DNA from: Notospermus geniculatus
Lineage: Eukaryota > Nemertea > Pilidiophora > Heteronemertea > Lineidae
NCBI GenBank assembly: GCA_002633025.1
Contig: NMRB01000710.1
Coordinates: 168,651-232,650, forward strand
DNA length: 64,000 bases
Reading direction: 5' to 3'
The notes under the pieces were generated by a model, which was given only the letters and a program-made list of their open reading frames with translations, ran no database searches and was not told the origin of the DNA. Of this stretch, positions 24,222 through 36,919 are shown one piece after another (positions within the stretch are counted from its first letter, which is position 1; the number at the start of each line of letters is the position of its first letter). Both the position numbers and the translations under genes were made by a program.

Positions 24222-24458
24222 ATGGCTCGAAGAGATGATCGCAAGTGTGCTACCAAGTCTCGCAGACGTGAGTTCGTATACTACCAACCTCCGGAGCGCA
24301 TGTCAGTGGTCATGAGACGATCTCATAGAATTTGTACGTTTTGCCGCCAGCGAAATTCGGTGTATGTTGTTGAGGATCTCGGTTGCAGTCATCTTGTCCA
24401 AACAATGCCATCGACTGCGTCTTTAGCCTTGTCCCAATCATGTCATCTTTTGCGTTAA
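24222..24458 (+). CDS. Small basic protein or first exon, unknown function (unit B)
   Basis: 78 codons from MARRDDRKCATKSRR to SQSCHLLR. It is Arg-rich with a CTFC pair and a later GCSH that might bind metal, but no family match is recognised. Within the shared frame I count four substitutions against unit A, and all are synonymous (TTT/TTC, GTG/GTA, CAC/CAT, CTC/CTT); this is mild evidence for coding constraint. Against it: the frame is short and unit A carries a 1-bp frameshift. A donor-like GTGAGT after codon 15 means the coding part could be shorter and spliced. Confidence 0.35.
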   Translation: MARRDDRKCATKSRRREFVYYQPPERMSVVMRRSHRICTFCRQRNSVYVVEDLGCSHLVQTMPSTASLALSQSCHLLR

Positions 24459-25191
24459 CTCTTAAATTATAAACGAATCTCACCCTATTTGACCCCGCCT
24501 CCGAGCAAATCAGAACTCGTGAAACAAATCGCCGTTCGGCACTTTCTGTTATCTTCCCACACACATTTGTTACACAGATTTTGATTGGCACGTCGATTAG
24601 CCATCGCACACCGATGATTGGCTGAGGCTCTGAGCTCCTCAGAAGCGGGAAATGTGATGGATTCAAACCAGGCTCGATGGGCGTCAGACCAGATAGACTG
24701 GTGAGAATCAGATGGGTTGAAGTCAGCGCGGCAGAACTCGATGACAATCCTTCAATGCTTTTGATGAGCAGACACACAACCAAACAGATTCAGGACTGTT
24801 GTGGGTGAACCCATTGTGATATTACCTGACTTGTTTATTCGTTGAGAATCTGACATCCCGCTGCATCAATTTTTGATAATCCAGACATTTACGGTAAAAA
24901 ACAATCACGATTAATTGTGTACCGGCGCCATGCACCAAGTTGATCGTGTAAAGCTAGTTGCGGGATTGCGTGACGCTGCATTTTTAATGAATGTTGATTA
25001 CATTCTGTGGCTCTTCGAATATTTCCTCCGATGAGATCCGCCCAATCGGATACGGCAAGATGGTGTGGTCTATTCACAAGCATCCATGTAACAGCACGAC
25101 ATGGATAGTTGTCAATACCCGCGTGTAAATATTTTTCACGGTTATTAACCACCCAATTTTTTGTACAAAAGATGTTAAACATGCTAAACAG

Positions 25192-25288
25192 CATCCTGGG
25201 AACCCAGGGCATTTCCACTCTGCATAGCGCGTTCCTCGGACGTGCGAGTAGGGGGAGCGCGTTTTAGAGGACCTGTTGCAAGAGGATG
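25192..25288. mobile_element. 97-bp insertion with 9-bp TSD, private to unit B
   Basis: CATCCT...AGGATG ends flanked by GCTAAACAG at 25183-25191 and 25289-25297; unit A has one GCTAAACAG near 15040. Short terminal repeats and a 9-bp duplication. The interior is GC-richer than its surroundings. Confidence 0.82.
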
Positions 25289-25713
25289 GCTAAACAGTTG
25301 TAAATGAGGTTTGTTGGCCGAAAGAACTGATTTTCTTACATATTTTCCAGCGAATTTGACGATTTTTTGCTGCTGGTCGCCATGTTATAAATGACGTGAG
25401 TGGTCGAGTTTGGTCCTCATTCTATCGAGGGCGGGTTCAACCCGAGAGACGAACTACATGTAGGTCAAATGTGACGTCAAAAGAGTAGCTACCCGAAGAA
25501 TTTATGGAGTTCGGGTGCGACTCGACACGACCGAGTTGAACCTCGGGTTCCGGTCGAACTTGGCCATTGGTATCCCTTTGGAAAGGACTCTCTCAGAGCT
25601 TTCCAATGAACACTTATGTGACTTGGTTCAGATGCCTGCCAATATTTTCATTTTCAACAAAATGGCCTTGGCAGTGGAAGAGTTAAGAAAATGACGCCTT
25701 TATTGATTCAATA

Positions 25714-25862
25714 GGGAGGTTTCGAAATCAAACGATAAACGTAAACGTTAACGACAACTTTATTTTTGTACCGAAAATGCAATGCAAAATCTGGTTAATG
25801 TGTAGTATGAAAAATAACGTTGTCGTACAGTTTTGGTTTATCGTTTGATTTCGAAACCTCCC
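25714..25862. mobile_element. 149-bp MITE, family GGGAGGTTTCGAAATC, private to unit B
   Basis: Same length and ends as 1519-1667. TA precedes it; CA follows it, probably a mutated TA. Unit A lacks it at about 15450. Confidence 0.85.
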
Positions 25863-28104
25863 CAATGACTCCTCAGACGAGAAGTCCTGATATGATGAAA
25901 TACACAGCTTTTGATGACGTACTCCGCACAGAGAGATCACGTCGTCTCGCCGTTCTCGTTCTTGTTTATGTCACCACGGCGAACCAAACCTCCCTTTCGT
26001 GATCCAGACCCATTAAGAGTTCTGCTTCAAATTGAACACCATTTAGATACATTAACGCGAACCAAGTCGTAGTGTTTCTGTAGGGGCCATTATGATCCAG
26101 TTACCGGTACTCAATAGTGCATCCATTCGATCGCAGTTGAGTTCCTGAGAGGCTACTGCAGGAGATGGAGGGGACCGGTCTGATGCCGTTCCCCCGCCTC
26201 GAAACACTGCGTACATCGCATTAATTTACTTCCTTTTTGCCGATCGCAATAGTCTTCAACAATTCTACCTACATGTACATGTAGCTCTGCTCCAGACTCA
26301 CGTCTTGGGACATTTTACCCCACTTCCCCCCACGCGTTGGCTACGCCCCAGAACCAGTTACAAATTCAGCTCGAGATTGTGAGTCGGAAAGTGGACCAGA
26401 TCCCTGACCTCGACGTCCCAGTATCTTCAGCTTACCGTACATTTCATGTAAGTCAGAGTTCGTTTCACCCAGCATGCTTACTCAGCCACAAGATATTTAT
26501 AGCGCATTGCTTGTTTATCATACGGTCGTATAATTAATTAATGATCTTTTATAATGAACCAATATCATCTAATTAGGGCTGAATTGATCGAATTCCAGGG
26601 TAGTGGTTTCCCAGACTGAGTGTGGGTCAAATCGGTGTAAAATGGAGTCACAACACTCTCAAAATTCTAATAAAATTTTCTGACTCAGAGTATGTTAATT
26701 TAGGATTTACAAGTAGACGAAATTATTGCTTGAAAGCTTGTAGGCCGTGAATTCCCGAATTCAAAAATTTTTATCAAAAATTTGACTACTCTCCATTCCA
26801 CTTTCGAGTGGCGCGAGGTTTATGAACGATATCTCCGCAACGGCTGGGTCAAATTTGTCATACCATACATGAATTGACTTGTCTTTCTTGTCGGTATCTT
26901 TCTGCTATCTTCATTTTTCGCGTAAGGCCGACAGAACGGATCCCTTTCTCAAAACCCATTTCATTTCGCCATGGTGTTCAGTGCAGTTTACACGTGCGCG
27001 ATGCATTGCGTCAGTTCAAAATGGCCACCATTCCGGCCGTGAACACGAACTGCTGTTGGTGAAACAACTTTTTTATGTCACGTTTTTAGGGAAAATGACA
27101 GCGATGATGCCTGTAGCGGCAAAAAAGACAAATAGATTGATGTATGGTACGTCAAATATGACCCAGATGTTGTGGAGTTGTCGTTGATAAATCTCGCACC
27201 ACTCGGAAGTGGAATGGAAGTGGATCGGACTTCAAGGATTCTTCAAGGATTCTATTCACGAGGCAGAAATAGCAGACAATTTTCGATAAATCAGGTGTAA
27301 CAGTAAAGAATGCCCCCCTGTAAAAAGTTTCCACATCTATATTGCTCAATGACGGTTAAAGAAAATGCATCAGGACTTCAATGTTTACATTCAGTGTTTG
27401 TAAACATAAATGTGTTTATTATGTTACATATATATTGGACTTTTGAGACATGCCAATCCAACAAATTACTCATAAGACAAAGAAAGACTGGACACAAACA
27501 AACCAAATGTAAATAAACAATGATTTTCCTGGCCCGCGAAAATACCCGTGGTGCATGGCTACAGAAACCAATCGCCAGGATATTAGAATGTAACATGTTT
27601 TGTTCCCCAGATGTTTTTTCCTGGGGACATTTTTTCCTTTCACACCTGCCTTGAAAACATTTCTGACAAGGTCGGACTCGATCGTTTCACATGTAGCCTT
27701 GGAAAGCCTTTTGATTAGCCTCGGAACACCCGGGTATCGCCAAAATTCACGAAGGACGCACGAGTCTTTGACGTCAAAACCATCAAATTAGGCTCAGTAT
27801 TTGAATCGAAGCAAAAATAGATAAGATCTAGTTTTGATCAAAGGTAAGTGATCTTATGCGAAGTGACGTTATTGCCTTTGGTAGTTCGCCCCAATTTTAT
27901 TTCTGATAAAGTCATAAATTGTTTAGGACTGAAAATGATATCTTATTCTTTTTGAGGCTTGTTGTGTTCTCGCATCCGGAGAAGGTCAAATCAAAATCGT
28001 CTTCGGCCGATGAAGAGAATCATATTACTATTCGTTTGCGTGGGAGTGAGTAGCGAAATGTCGGGGGATCTTCTTACTGACGATCAGGCCCTGGAGTGGT
28101 GGAG

Positions 28105-28771
28105 NNNNNNNNNNNNNNNNNNNNNNNNNNNNNNNNNNNNNNNNNNNNNNNNNNNNNNNNNNNNNNNNNNNNNNNNNNNNNNNNNNNNNNNNNNNNNNNN
28201 NNNNNNNNNNNNNNNNNNNNNNNNNNNNNNNNNNNNNNNNNNNNNNNNNNNNNNNNNNNNNNNNNNNNNNNNNNNNNNNNNNNNNNNNNNNNNNNNNNNN
28301 NNNNNNNNNNNNNNNNNNNNNNNNNNNNNNNNNNNNNNNNNNNNNNNNNNNNNNNNNNNNNNNNNNNNNNNNNNNNNNNNNNNNNNNNNNNNNNNNNNNN
28401 NNNNNNNNNNNNNNNNNNNNNNNNNNNNNNNNNNNNNNNNNNNNNNNNNNNNNNNNNNNNNNNNNNNNNNNNNNNNNNNNNNNNNNNNNNNNNNNNNNNN
28501 NNNNNNNNNNNNNNNNNNNNNNNNNNNNNNNNNNNNNNNNNNNNNNNNNNNNNNNNNNNNNNNNNNNNNNNNNNNNNNNNNNNNNNNNNNNNNNNNNNNN
28601 NNNNNNNNNNNNNNNNNNNNNNNNNNNNNNNNNNNNNNNNNNNNNNNNNNNNNNNNNNNNNNNNNNNNNNNNNNNNNNNNNNNNNNNNNNNNNNNNNNNN
28701 NNNNNNNNNNNNNNNNNNNNNNNNNNNNNNNNNNNNNNNNNNNNNNNNNNNNNNNNNNNNNNNNNNNNNNN
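28105..28771. other. Assembly gap (667 N)
   Basis: Run of undetermined bases in unit B. The sequence on its right (28772-29105) does not match unit A (18265-18892), so the two units differ structurally here. No gene is supported in 28772-29105. Confidence 0.97.
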
Positions 28772-30311
28772 TGCTCAATAAATGTTTATAAACATATCCC
28801 AGCTACTCAACATATTTTTATGTTAATTAAAAATGACGTTGCAAATCAGAATAATCTTCCAAAAATCGCATTTCACAACATCCACAGAGCAAGTCCCCAG
28901 CAAATCTGTCAGCATATCGCTACATAATGTACCCATCTACGTTCACAGTCACTAAAAACGTGAACCAACCGTCCGGTATGTTCCATCTGAACATTAGACG
29001 CATTTCATCTATGAGTCCAATTCTATTGAGTGACCCGTGAAAAGTCTTTGGCTAGCTTCGCTGTTGGCCGCTACGCGGCGCGTTGGGCCCTTGCGTCGAG
29101 GAAGTATACACCATACACGTACATAAATGTATGTGATAAATAGGCTTACAAATAAAAATGGTAATGAAGTATACTTGTACGACAGGCTTTAGTCAGAGCG
29201 TGAAGAAATCCAGCCGCAAGCAGAGGGGAAGGGAATATTTTTATTTGTCAAAGGCCTACACTATACGCCTGAGTCACCGCTACACGGGTAGACCGCATTG
29301 TTCGGACCAACATCCCCGTAGGCTTGAAACGAGGGATCCGTATCTGGCGAATGTTGTGGGAGACGCATTGGTTTCTTTCCATTCTTTTCACCGTCTTCCG
29401 AGAACAATCTCAGGCAAACAACGCTCACATTTATCTTCGTGCTGAATAAACAGCGTGAGAAGCACCCTTTGCCTCAGGGCACGGTGGAACGGGTGAGCGA
29501 GATGAAGTCATTTCACCAGATAAGAACATTTCATGTGAATTTTCCCAATACGGAGACGAGATGACAGTCCCGCCACAGAAAATCTGTCAGTTGACTTGTT
29601 TTCACGAATTTCTTAAACCCCGACAGTATGCGTTAGGTTTTGTAGTCTCGCGACGGCCGACATAACCTTTGGCCTTTAGGCAACGTCGTGCATTCATGCT
29701 CGAAAGACTGTTCAAATCTGTCTATTTGAATGGTGTTACCAATTAGATGTGGAAAGTGTTGCTAGGCCTACACATAAAAGAATGAGTTGAAGCATGTTAC
29801 CTTATGTGATGAAGGGTTAGTCAGGCTATAGTTGAACTTCTCAAGTGAGGAAGGTATGGCGGCCATTTTTGTTTTGACATAGTATCAGTCCAGCCTCGGT
29901 GTTACCACTGGCTATATATAGGTTGGACAGGACACCAGTCTTATCAAGGTGGGAAGGGGGAAAGAGTCACCTCATGCATACTGTGGGACTACTGTGGAAC
30001 AGTAATGATCTTTTATCCCATTCTTTGATTTTGGTGAAATTTTTTTTGTGCATAATTTGCCTGGCGGGAGGGGAGATTTGCCCCCTGTCCCTATGCTAAC
30101 TACGGGCCTGCCCCTTGATTGAGCTTATCCCCGTCCGCCCCTCTGCGACAGCTCCAGTCAAATATTGTCACCTTCGAAGCAGGCGCGTGGTGATCAGCAA
30201 TTTGTATACATGTAACCAGAGAGAATTGATTGTTTCTGCTTTCATATGTGTGTCCACGCCTAATTCCTGGTGAACCAACAACGTTGGCGCATCTTCGGCG
30301 CGATTACCACC

Positions 30312-31028
30312 TTGTCTCCAAAAGCCCGAGTGTGATCCTTCAAAAGGTCAGATCTGTGGGAGTCTGCGGCTGCGGACGGCGAGAGACGAAAATTGGTTTG
30401 GGTTGACGAACCCAATCAATTAGATAAACGAACACCCAAGACGGTGAAGCCAAACGTATGGAGAGATCAAAGTTGCACCTTGGATTGGTGAAGAACGCTT
30501 TGAAAATGTCCTTTTTTTCTTTCGATCAAAGAAATTAATGGAATTTTTCTTCTATCACTCTATCTGTTTCTAGAAGTGTTCGTGAAAGATGCCAACACTT
30601 GCTCGACACCCGGTGAATTCCCTTTGAATATACTGAAAGATGAAACCACAAATGCGCCAGTAGAGATAACGGTCTTTCGGTTTGAGTCTTAGCAGTTGCG
30701 TATGATGATACGGGCTGGCTTGTGAATTTATGGGAGCACATTCCCCATTCCCGCAGTACATTTCAATACATTAGTGGTATCTGACTTCGCCAGCTAAGAA
30801 TGTGAGAAAAAGATTATATTGGCTTCGTTTGTTTTGCATGGATGCGTTCTCGAAGTGAGCCGTCCTCGCTGACCATGAACCATTGTCATCTGTACTTATG
30901 TAAATCGTTGAATGATGAACATAGATCCATGCACTCTCATGAATTAATCGTATAGGCTTATTAGTATTTCATTTAAACACGGATATACATATACATATAC
31001 ATTTACATTTACATGTACTGTACATGAA
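30312..31028. other. Unique sequence right of unit B, no gene seen
   Basis: Starts with TTGTCTCCAAAAGCC. Only short frames without splice or composition support. A run of ACATATACATATACATTTAC-type simple sequence lies near 30985-31015. Confidence 0.6.
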
Positions 31029-31381
31029 CAGGCATTGACTAATGTTTATCTACACTTGATATCTTGAATATTTCAAAAACTACCGAACCAATTTTGACAC
31101 GGTTTGTTGCATATGAAAGGAAAACCTGTTGGTCATATTTCTGCATCAAAATTTTGGAAATTTCGAAATATCAAAATTATGTAATAGCTTATGAGAAAAA
31201 AACTTGAAAAATCAACATCTTTTATTTTGTAATTATATTTTCATTTTTATAGTAGTTCTGACAGAATGGAAGTTTCTGAGGATTTTGGTCCTAGTTTCAT
31301 CAAAATCTGTCGAGTGGTTGCTGAGATATTTGAGATTATCAATTTTTTGATAATTTGAATAAATATTAGTCAATGCCTGTA
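31029..31381. mobile_element. ~353-bp MITE with ACAGGCATTGACTAAT ends
   Basis: ACAGGCATTGACTAATGTTTA near 31029 pairs with AAATATTAGTCAATGCCTGT at 31362-31381. The AT-rich interior has no frame. Following 31382-32210 shows no supported gene. Confidence 0.65.
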
Positions 31382-32210
31382 CCATCAAATTAAGGTCAAC
31401 AACAGCTCTTCCAGAAAAATGACAATTTGATGTTCTCCAAAATCAAGAAATTGAGCAGGGGTACCTTGGACAATTTTGATCGATTTTGAAGTATAAAAAT
31501 GGTGACAAATTTTGGGATGTTTCCTGAAAACGAGACATTAGCAATAAAATTTAAGCATTTTCTTGTTGCGCATCTGGACTCAACTTTTGAGCAGTAATTT
31601 TGGTCTGGCAGATATCAGATTCCGCACTTTGCTATCTCCAATAGATCGGGGCCCAATACTGAAATGGTGTACGAATGAATAATCATGATATGATAATGGG
31701 GATTCGAGAACAGATTCTGACTGTGTACGATTAGCATAGATCGTATCTAATGTCCGGCGTGGGAGGCAATAGTAACGTTTAGATTTTGAACGCGAACGAC
31801 AACGTGGTCGGAAATCGCGTTATCGTTCTTCTGCAAAACGCACGTTTTGTTTGGAAGTGTGCCGACCGCGACTATCTCCCGGGGACTATCTGGTAGCAAA
31901 GAAAAGCCAAAGACCAAGTACGGTTGAGGTTAGAGATATGATCCCACCAACGAAAGCTGTGCTAGAACATTTTGGGCAGCAAAACGGATCTACATGTATA
32001 TTCAGAAAATTGAAGAAAACGCAGTCATTATTTAGTCAATAATGTCTTGGCGATAGAAGTATCTTCCTGTGGTTTGATGCCCCTGGTGACGTCATTTCCA
32101 CCCACATCTCTCGTTTGACTGACGAGATTCTGAACCGCAGTTTCACCCGATGGCTGTCGGCGTCCTGGCATCCTCAGCATTTCACTGGTCATTTTAGCTT
32201 TCAAGTGACC

Positions 32211-33008
32211 AATCGCGGAACAACACAAGTCCAAGGAAGATTGTCTGCCTCCTAATCCTCCTCCGCAAAAGTCTATTGAACACGTTAACAAGGTATAAAT
32301 ACCTGATTGGTTCGTGTTCCGCGGCATGAGAAGAGGTCCGCCATTAATCAGACGATACCGAAAGGTCAAGGTCACTAAATCGCGGCAGCAATGTTTGGAA
32401 TCTTTCTTGCTATTGAGCAGGGCGTGTGTCGAAGCTTCTGGGGGATCAGGGATAAGGAAGGACTTGAGTGGGTGGATCCCATCAATCGACCTTTAAAGGT
32501 CATTTTTATGGCATAATATGAACGCGCTGTCCTTTTGTTCTCAGCTTAGAAACCTCCTGATTTGTGGGGATGCATCTGACATTAATCCTCCTTTTCTTAA
32601 AACCTTATTGAGAAGCTTCTTGGGGTGATTTTTTATTGAGTTTCATCTATATAAAGCACCGAGGAGACGCAAGCTATTTTCTTCCGAACTAATTTTTTTA
32701 GACCATGTCGATGTTTACACAACATCATTGATGTCAATGCATGCTTCCATGTCCATGCACATTTAATGTACGTGTACGTTTTTAATGTATTACATGTATC
32801 TTCCATAACCACAAATAGTCAATCGATGGACACATTTCTTAAGCGTCGCATTGGCAATATTAGCCCTCAGATCAGGTCTTGAACCGTGATTTGGTCAATA
32901 TTATTCCTGTTGTATAGAAACGGCACAAACCTTTCCTTACATCTACGAACATTCCGCTATATCATGCAAAACTACTCTTTTATTATTCGACCCTGGGCCA
33001 GGATTACA
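32211..33008 (+). repeat. ~0.8-kb direct repeat, copy 1
   Basis: AATCGCGGAACAACACAAGT onward is repeated from 33010 to 33833 with a 22-bp indel and a few SNPs. The copies meet at a single n (33009) after GGGCCAGGATTACA, the same words that end copy 2. The 60-codon frame at 32314 is unchanged at 33113 but shows no homology I recognise. Confidence 0.92.
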
Positions 33009-33009
33009 N

Positions 33010-33833
33010 AATCGCGGAACAACACAAGTCCAAGGAAGATTGTCTGCCTCCTAATCCTCCTCCGCAAAAGTCTATTGAACACGTTAACAAGGTATAAATA
33101 CCTGATTGGTTCGTGTTCCGCGGCATGAGAAGAGGTCCGCCATTAATCAGACGATACCGAAAGGTCAAGGTCACTAAATCGCGGCAGCAATGTTTGGAAT
33201 CTTTCTTGCTATTGAGCAGGGCGTGTGTCGAAGCTTCTGGGGGATCAGGGATAAGGAAGGACTTGAGTGGGTGGATCCCATCAATCGACCTTTAAAGGTC
33301 ATTTTTATGGCATAATATGAACGCGCTGTCCTTTTGTTCTCAGCTTAGAAACCTCCTGATTTGTGGGGATGCATTTGACATTAATCCTCCTTTTCGTAAT
33401 ACTGGTTTCATTCCTTTCTTAAAACCTTATTGAGAAGCTTCTTGGGGTGATTTTTTTATTGAGTTTTATCTATATAAAGCACCGAGGAGACGCAAGCTAT
33501 TTTCTTCCGAACTAATATTTTTAGACCATGTCGATGTTTACACAACGTCATTGATGTCAATGCATGCTTCCATGTCCATGCACATTTAATGTACGTGTAC
33601 GTTTTTAATGTATTACATGTATCTTCCATAACCACAAATAGTCAATCGATGGACACATTTCTTAAGCGTCGCATTGGCAATATTAGCCCTCAGATACAGG
33701 TCTTGAACCGTGATTTGGTCAATATTATTCCTGTTGTATAGAAACGGCACAAACCTTTCCTTACATCTACGAACATTCCGCTATATCATGCAAAACAACT
33801 CTTTTATTATTCGACCCTGGGCCAGGATTACAA
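33010..33833 (+). repeat. ~0.8-kb direct repeat, copy 2
   Basis: See copy 1. The sequence then continues into unique DNA (33834-35636) with no supported gene. The arrangement resembles two overlapping haplotype contigs abutted by a scaffolder. Confidence 0.92.
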
Positions 33834-35636
33834 AAATGACGCATTCGACGATTTCGTCGTAGTATTGGCCACTCCATTCAACTGCAATGTGCAGTTCACG
33901 GAATCCTAACATTGCCCTACTATCTGCCTCCCCCATGTTCATCTGCTTCTCCGAAATAAATTGAGTACGAAATTCCTATGTAACGTTTCTGCAACAGGTT
34001 GTACAAAACGTCTGCTAGAAAAAGAAGCCGGCCTTATCGTGAAAACGTGATTGCATTACGTAGTATCAGCTAAGTCTTCCAGCGATTCGTAGACAGGTAT
34101 CTGTTATCAGTATTGCACGAAACCTTACACTGACCCGCCCCCAATCTGCAGTCTTCCATTTGGTTATAAAGACCGAAATCACCCAATCATGACTATATGA
34201 TTTGATGGTATATTTTTGCACTTTTATAACTTGCCTCAACTCAAAAATGGCCTAAAATTTAGTGGTAGGGGAAAATACAACAGTAACCATCTGAAGAGTA
34301 ATCATTGAAAAATATCATCAAATGTGATATCCTCAGAAAGGGATTGACCGGAACTGCAATAAAAAAACAAGCCTAGGTTAGGCCTAGGGGCATTTGAATA
34401 TCAGTCAGCGCCACCATCGATGCCCAGAGGAACCAGGCTTGCATTATGTTTACTAGCATATTGACCCGTGGCGAGCACATTTTGAGGGAGTGTGTTTGTA
34501 CTTGAATATCCTGTGGTAGAGGGTCTGTTGCTTTATTGATGAGTGTGTTTGGAGAGGGGTAGTTTCATGGCTAGGAATCCATTTGTTAATCGTTTACCGT
34601 CAACTCCAAGGGGAACAGTTTTGACTTTCTAAACAGCAGCATCACGTCTGCTTTATTACACGCCATGTAGATGGCAGCACAGGTTCCACACTGCCGATTT
34701 TGTCTTTTTTCATGAAAATCAGCACTTCTTTTAAAACCAAAATACCGTAAGGGCACTCTCCTCCTATTGTACTGTACACATAGGCCGCGCTTCGTAGGCT
34801 TCAAGCTCTAACTAAGGAGGAGATAGGGCACAAAGTCCGGTTCACCCGAACTGTGTACAGTCATTACATAGCAAGGTATAGCAGATAACAGGTCAACTCA
34901 GGTTGATAACATATCCAACATGGATTCAATATGACCAATCAGAAGGCGTCCTCAAAAATACATGTAACCTCGAAAATTTCTCAAAAAAATCTTAAAAATC
35001 TTGAAGCCGGTGAAATAATTCAAACTTCTTTATTCGGGACACGCTTTGATCCCAAATGATTTGAATGCATCAATTGTCAATAGATTACATGAGAGGAAAA
35101 GGGCGAAAAATCGGGGACAAAATTGAACAATGCTAAAAGTGTTATGAATTTAGTGGTGAGAAAGCCTGAATGCCAGCTCACCAAAATGATAAACAATGCC
35201 TCCGAAGATGCCTCCAACAGGCTAGTTTGTCAGTAACCATATACATGTATGTCTCAGTAAAACTGCTGCAGTCTCCTTGCATTGTTGATGCAGCTGCAAA
35301 TACGCATGTTTATTTGCAGATTTTTTCCTTTACTTTGTGCGGGAAAATGTCAGATCTACTGTAAATGTCATCACTAAAACAAACTGAGACGTTATCTCTT
35401 GTTGCATTAGTAAGATTGCGTATCGGTCAACATGCTTTTTCTTTTCTCCGTTATCGGTCAATCTTAATGCTTTTTTCGGCATTTCTTGATGGGAAGAAAT
35501 TGCTATGGTTGCAACGTTTGGAATAGTTTGCTAATTGGCCATGACGTAGTGGGCATATCAGATGGCTGGGAAACAGGTGGTTTCTGTACCCCATAGGCGT
35601 CGCCTGCAAAATGTCACGACAGATTCATTTTAAATT

Positions 35637-36071
35637 TTTGTTACATGAAACAATAAAAAAATATATATTAAAGCAAATGGCTCGCGGAGTTTGTTGTGGT
35701 TCCATGACAGTTGGTCCTCGATATCAAGCATCATTTTGAGAAAAAGGCGAAAGAAGGATTTTAGTTTAATGGGAAATGCATTAAACAGCCAAACTTCGGA
35801 GGCGCATTCTGCCAAATCTGCCGCTTCGAAATCAATGGGAATAGTACAAAATGTACATCTTGACCGACTGAATTTGAAAACGTCATTAACCTATTTTACC
35901 AAATTTTCAATGTAACCTCGTCCCCAGTGTTTACGTTCGCATATTTCCACAGGTTTTGCATATGGCTGGAGCACGGCTTTTGCCTGGAGGCTAGATTCAC
36001 TCTCTATGGGAGGTACCACCAAAAATATAAACAAACCCCGCGAGCCATTTGCTTTAAATTATGTAACAAAA
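35637..36071. mobile_element. ~435-bp inverted-repeat element
   Basis: TTGTTACAT ... AAAGCAAATGGCTCGCGGAG at 35638-35692 pairs with CCCGCGAGCCATTTGCTTT ... ATGTAACAA at 36033-36070. The interior carries short frames on both strands with no transposase similarity visible. Confidence 0.7.
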
Positions 36072-36781
36072 TCACTCCGCAGAAAGATTTCGAAAACTGA
36101 ACAAACCGATAACTTATTTCCACTGGCTATCAGTCAATGTTTGGCAGCAGGACGTTTCGTTGACTCTATGTCTGCGTTGCCTCTCGATATTAGCAGGGTT
36201 TAGAATATTGTGACGCTAAACAATAACGTACGGTATTTCGTTGTGAGTTCGTATACGTGTATGTGTAATTTAATGTACATGTATCTTTCAGTCGATCTCT
36301 GCCTCTGTATTGTAATAAGTGTAACAGTTTTAGGCCAGGATGTTGACCTGGTAAGATGTGCAAAATGATGAGATGTACTAAAATAGTTCATGGTCATTTG
36401 TGCCAGGGGTAACAGCATGGAGTCATACAATTATCTATTCTTATGACCAAGCTGTGACAGTATAAATATAGGTCTGACCCATTGTGATCGTATCTTCGAT
36501 TTTGTGGCGAATTCTATTCGGTAACAGCTGGATGCATAAAAACAATACTGGTACTATTAAATTATTTCGATATGATATTCAGAATGTCCTCCATCACAAT
36601 ATCCAACTTCACAGAGTATATCTGGGAGGCTTAACTAGGTTGTTGGGTCAGTTTGCTGGTGTGAAAGGAAAGGGTGTCACCAGGAAAAATATCCTACTCT
36701 GTGTGACAATACGGTATTCCTGTGCCTGAGCCATTTGCCGGCATATAAAACGGCACGGGACTTCCTTGTCGTCAATTTCTA

Positions 36782-36919
36782 AAGCGGGTGATCCACTGTC
36801 GCGATTTTGGCTTGAGACGCGGTTGCGTTCCCTTGCGGTTCCGATTGCCATATAAGGTAACCGCAAGGGAACGCAACCACGTCTCAAGCCAAAATCGCAA
36901 CAGTGGATCACCTGCTTAA
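36782..36919. mobile_element. 138-bp near-perfect hairpin
   Basis: GGGTGATCCACTGTCGCGAT through GGTTGCGTTCCCTTGCGGTT pairs with AACCGCAAGGGAACGCAACC through CAGTGGATCACC; arms ~62 bp around a ~14-bp loop. Non-coding. Confidence 0.85.

Larger units (their letters stand above)
20108..30311. repeat. Direct repeat unit B of the mos 3' flank
   Basis: Second copy of unit A. It starts inside the last codons of mos and ends where unique sequence (TTGTCTCCAAAAGCC) begins. Private to B: the elements at 23689-24063, 25192-25288 and 25714-25862, plus the gap 28105-28771 with the following 28772-29105. Homologous non-inserted sites in A are intact, so each difference can be polarised as an insertion. Substitution level looks like a few percent by eye; I did not compute it. 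Confidence 0.9.

Noticed and set aside
24310-24783. 157-codon minus-strand ORF, also at 14317 in unit A
   Set aside because: Differences between units include several amino-acid changes (A/S, N/H, Q/H) and the length is not preserved; it overlaps the better plus-strand candidate.
28074-28927. Long ORFs through the N run
   Set aside because: Artefact of translating undetermined bases.
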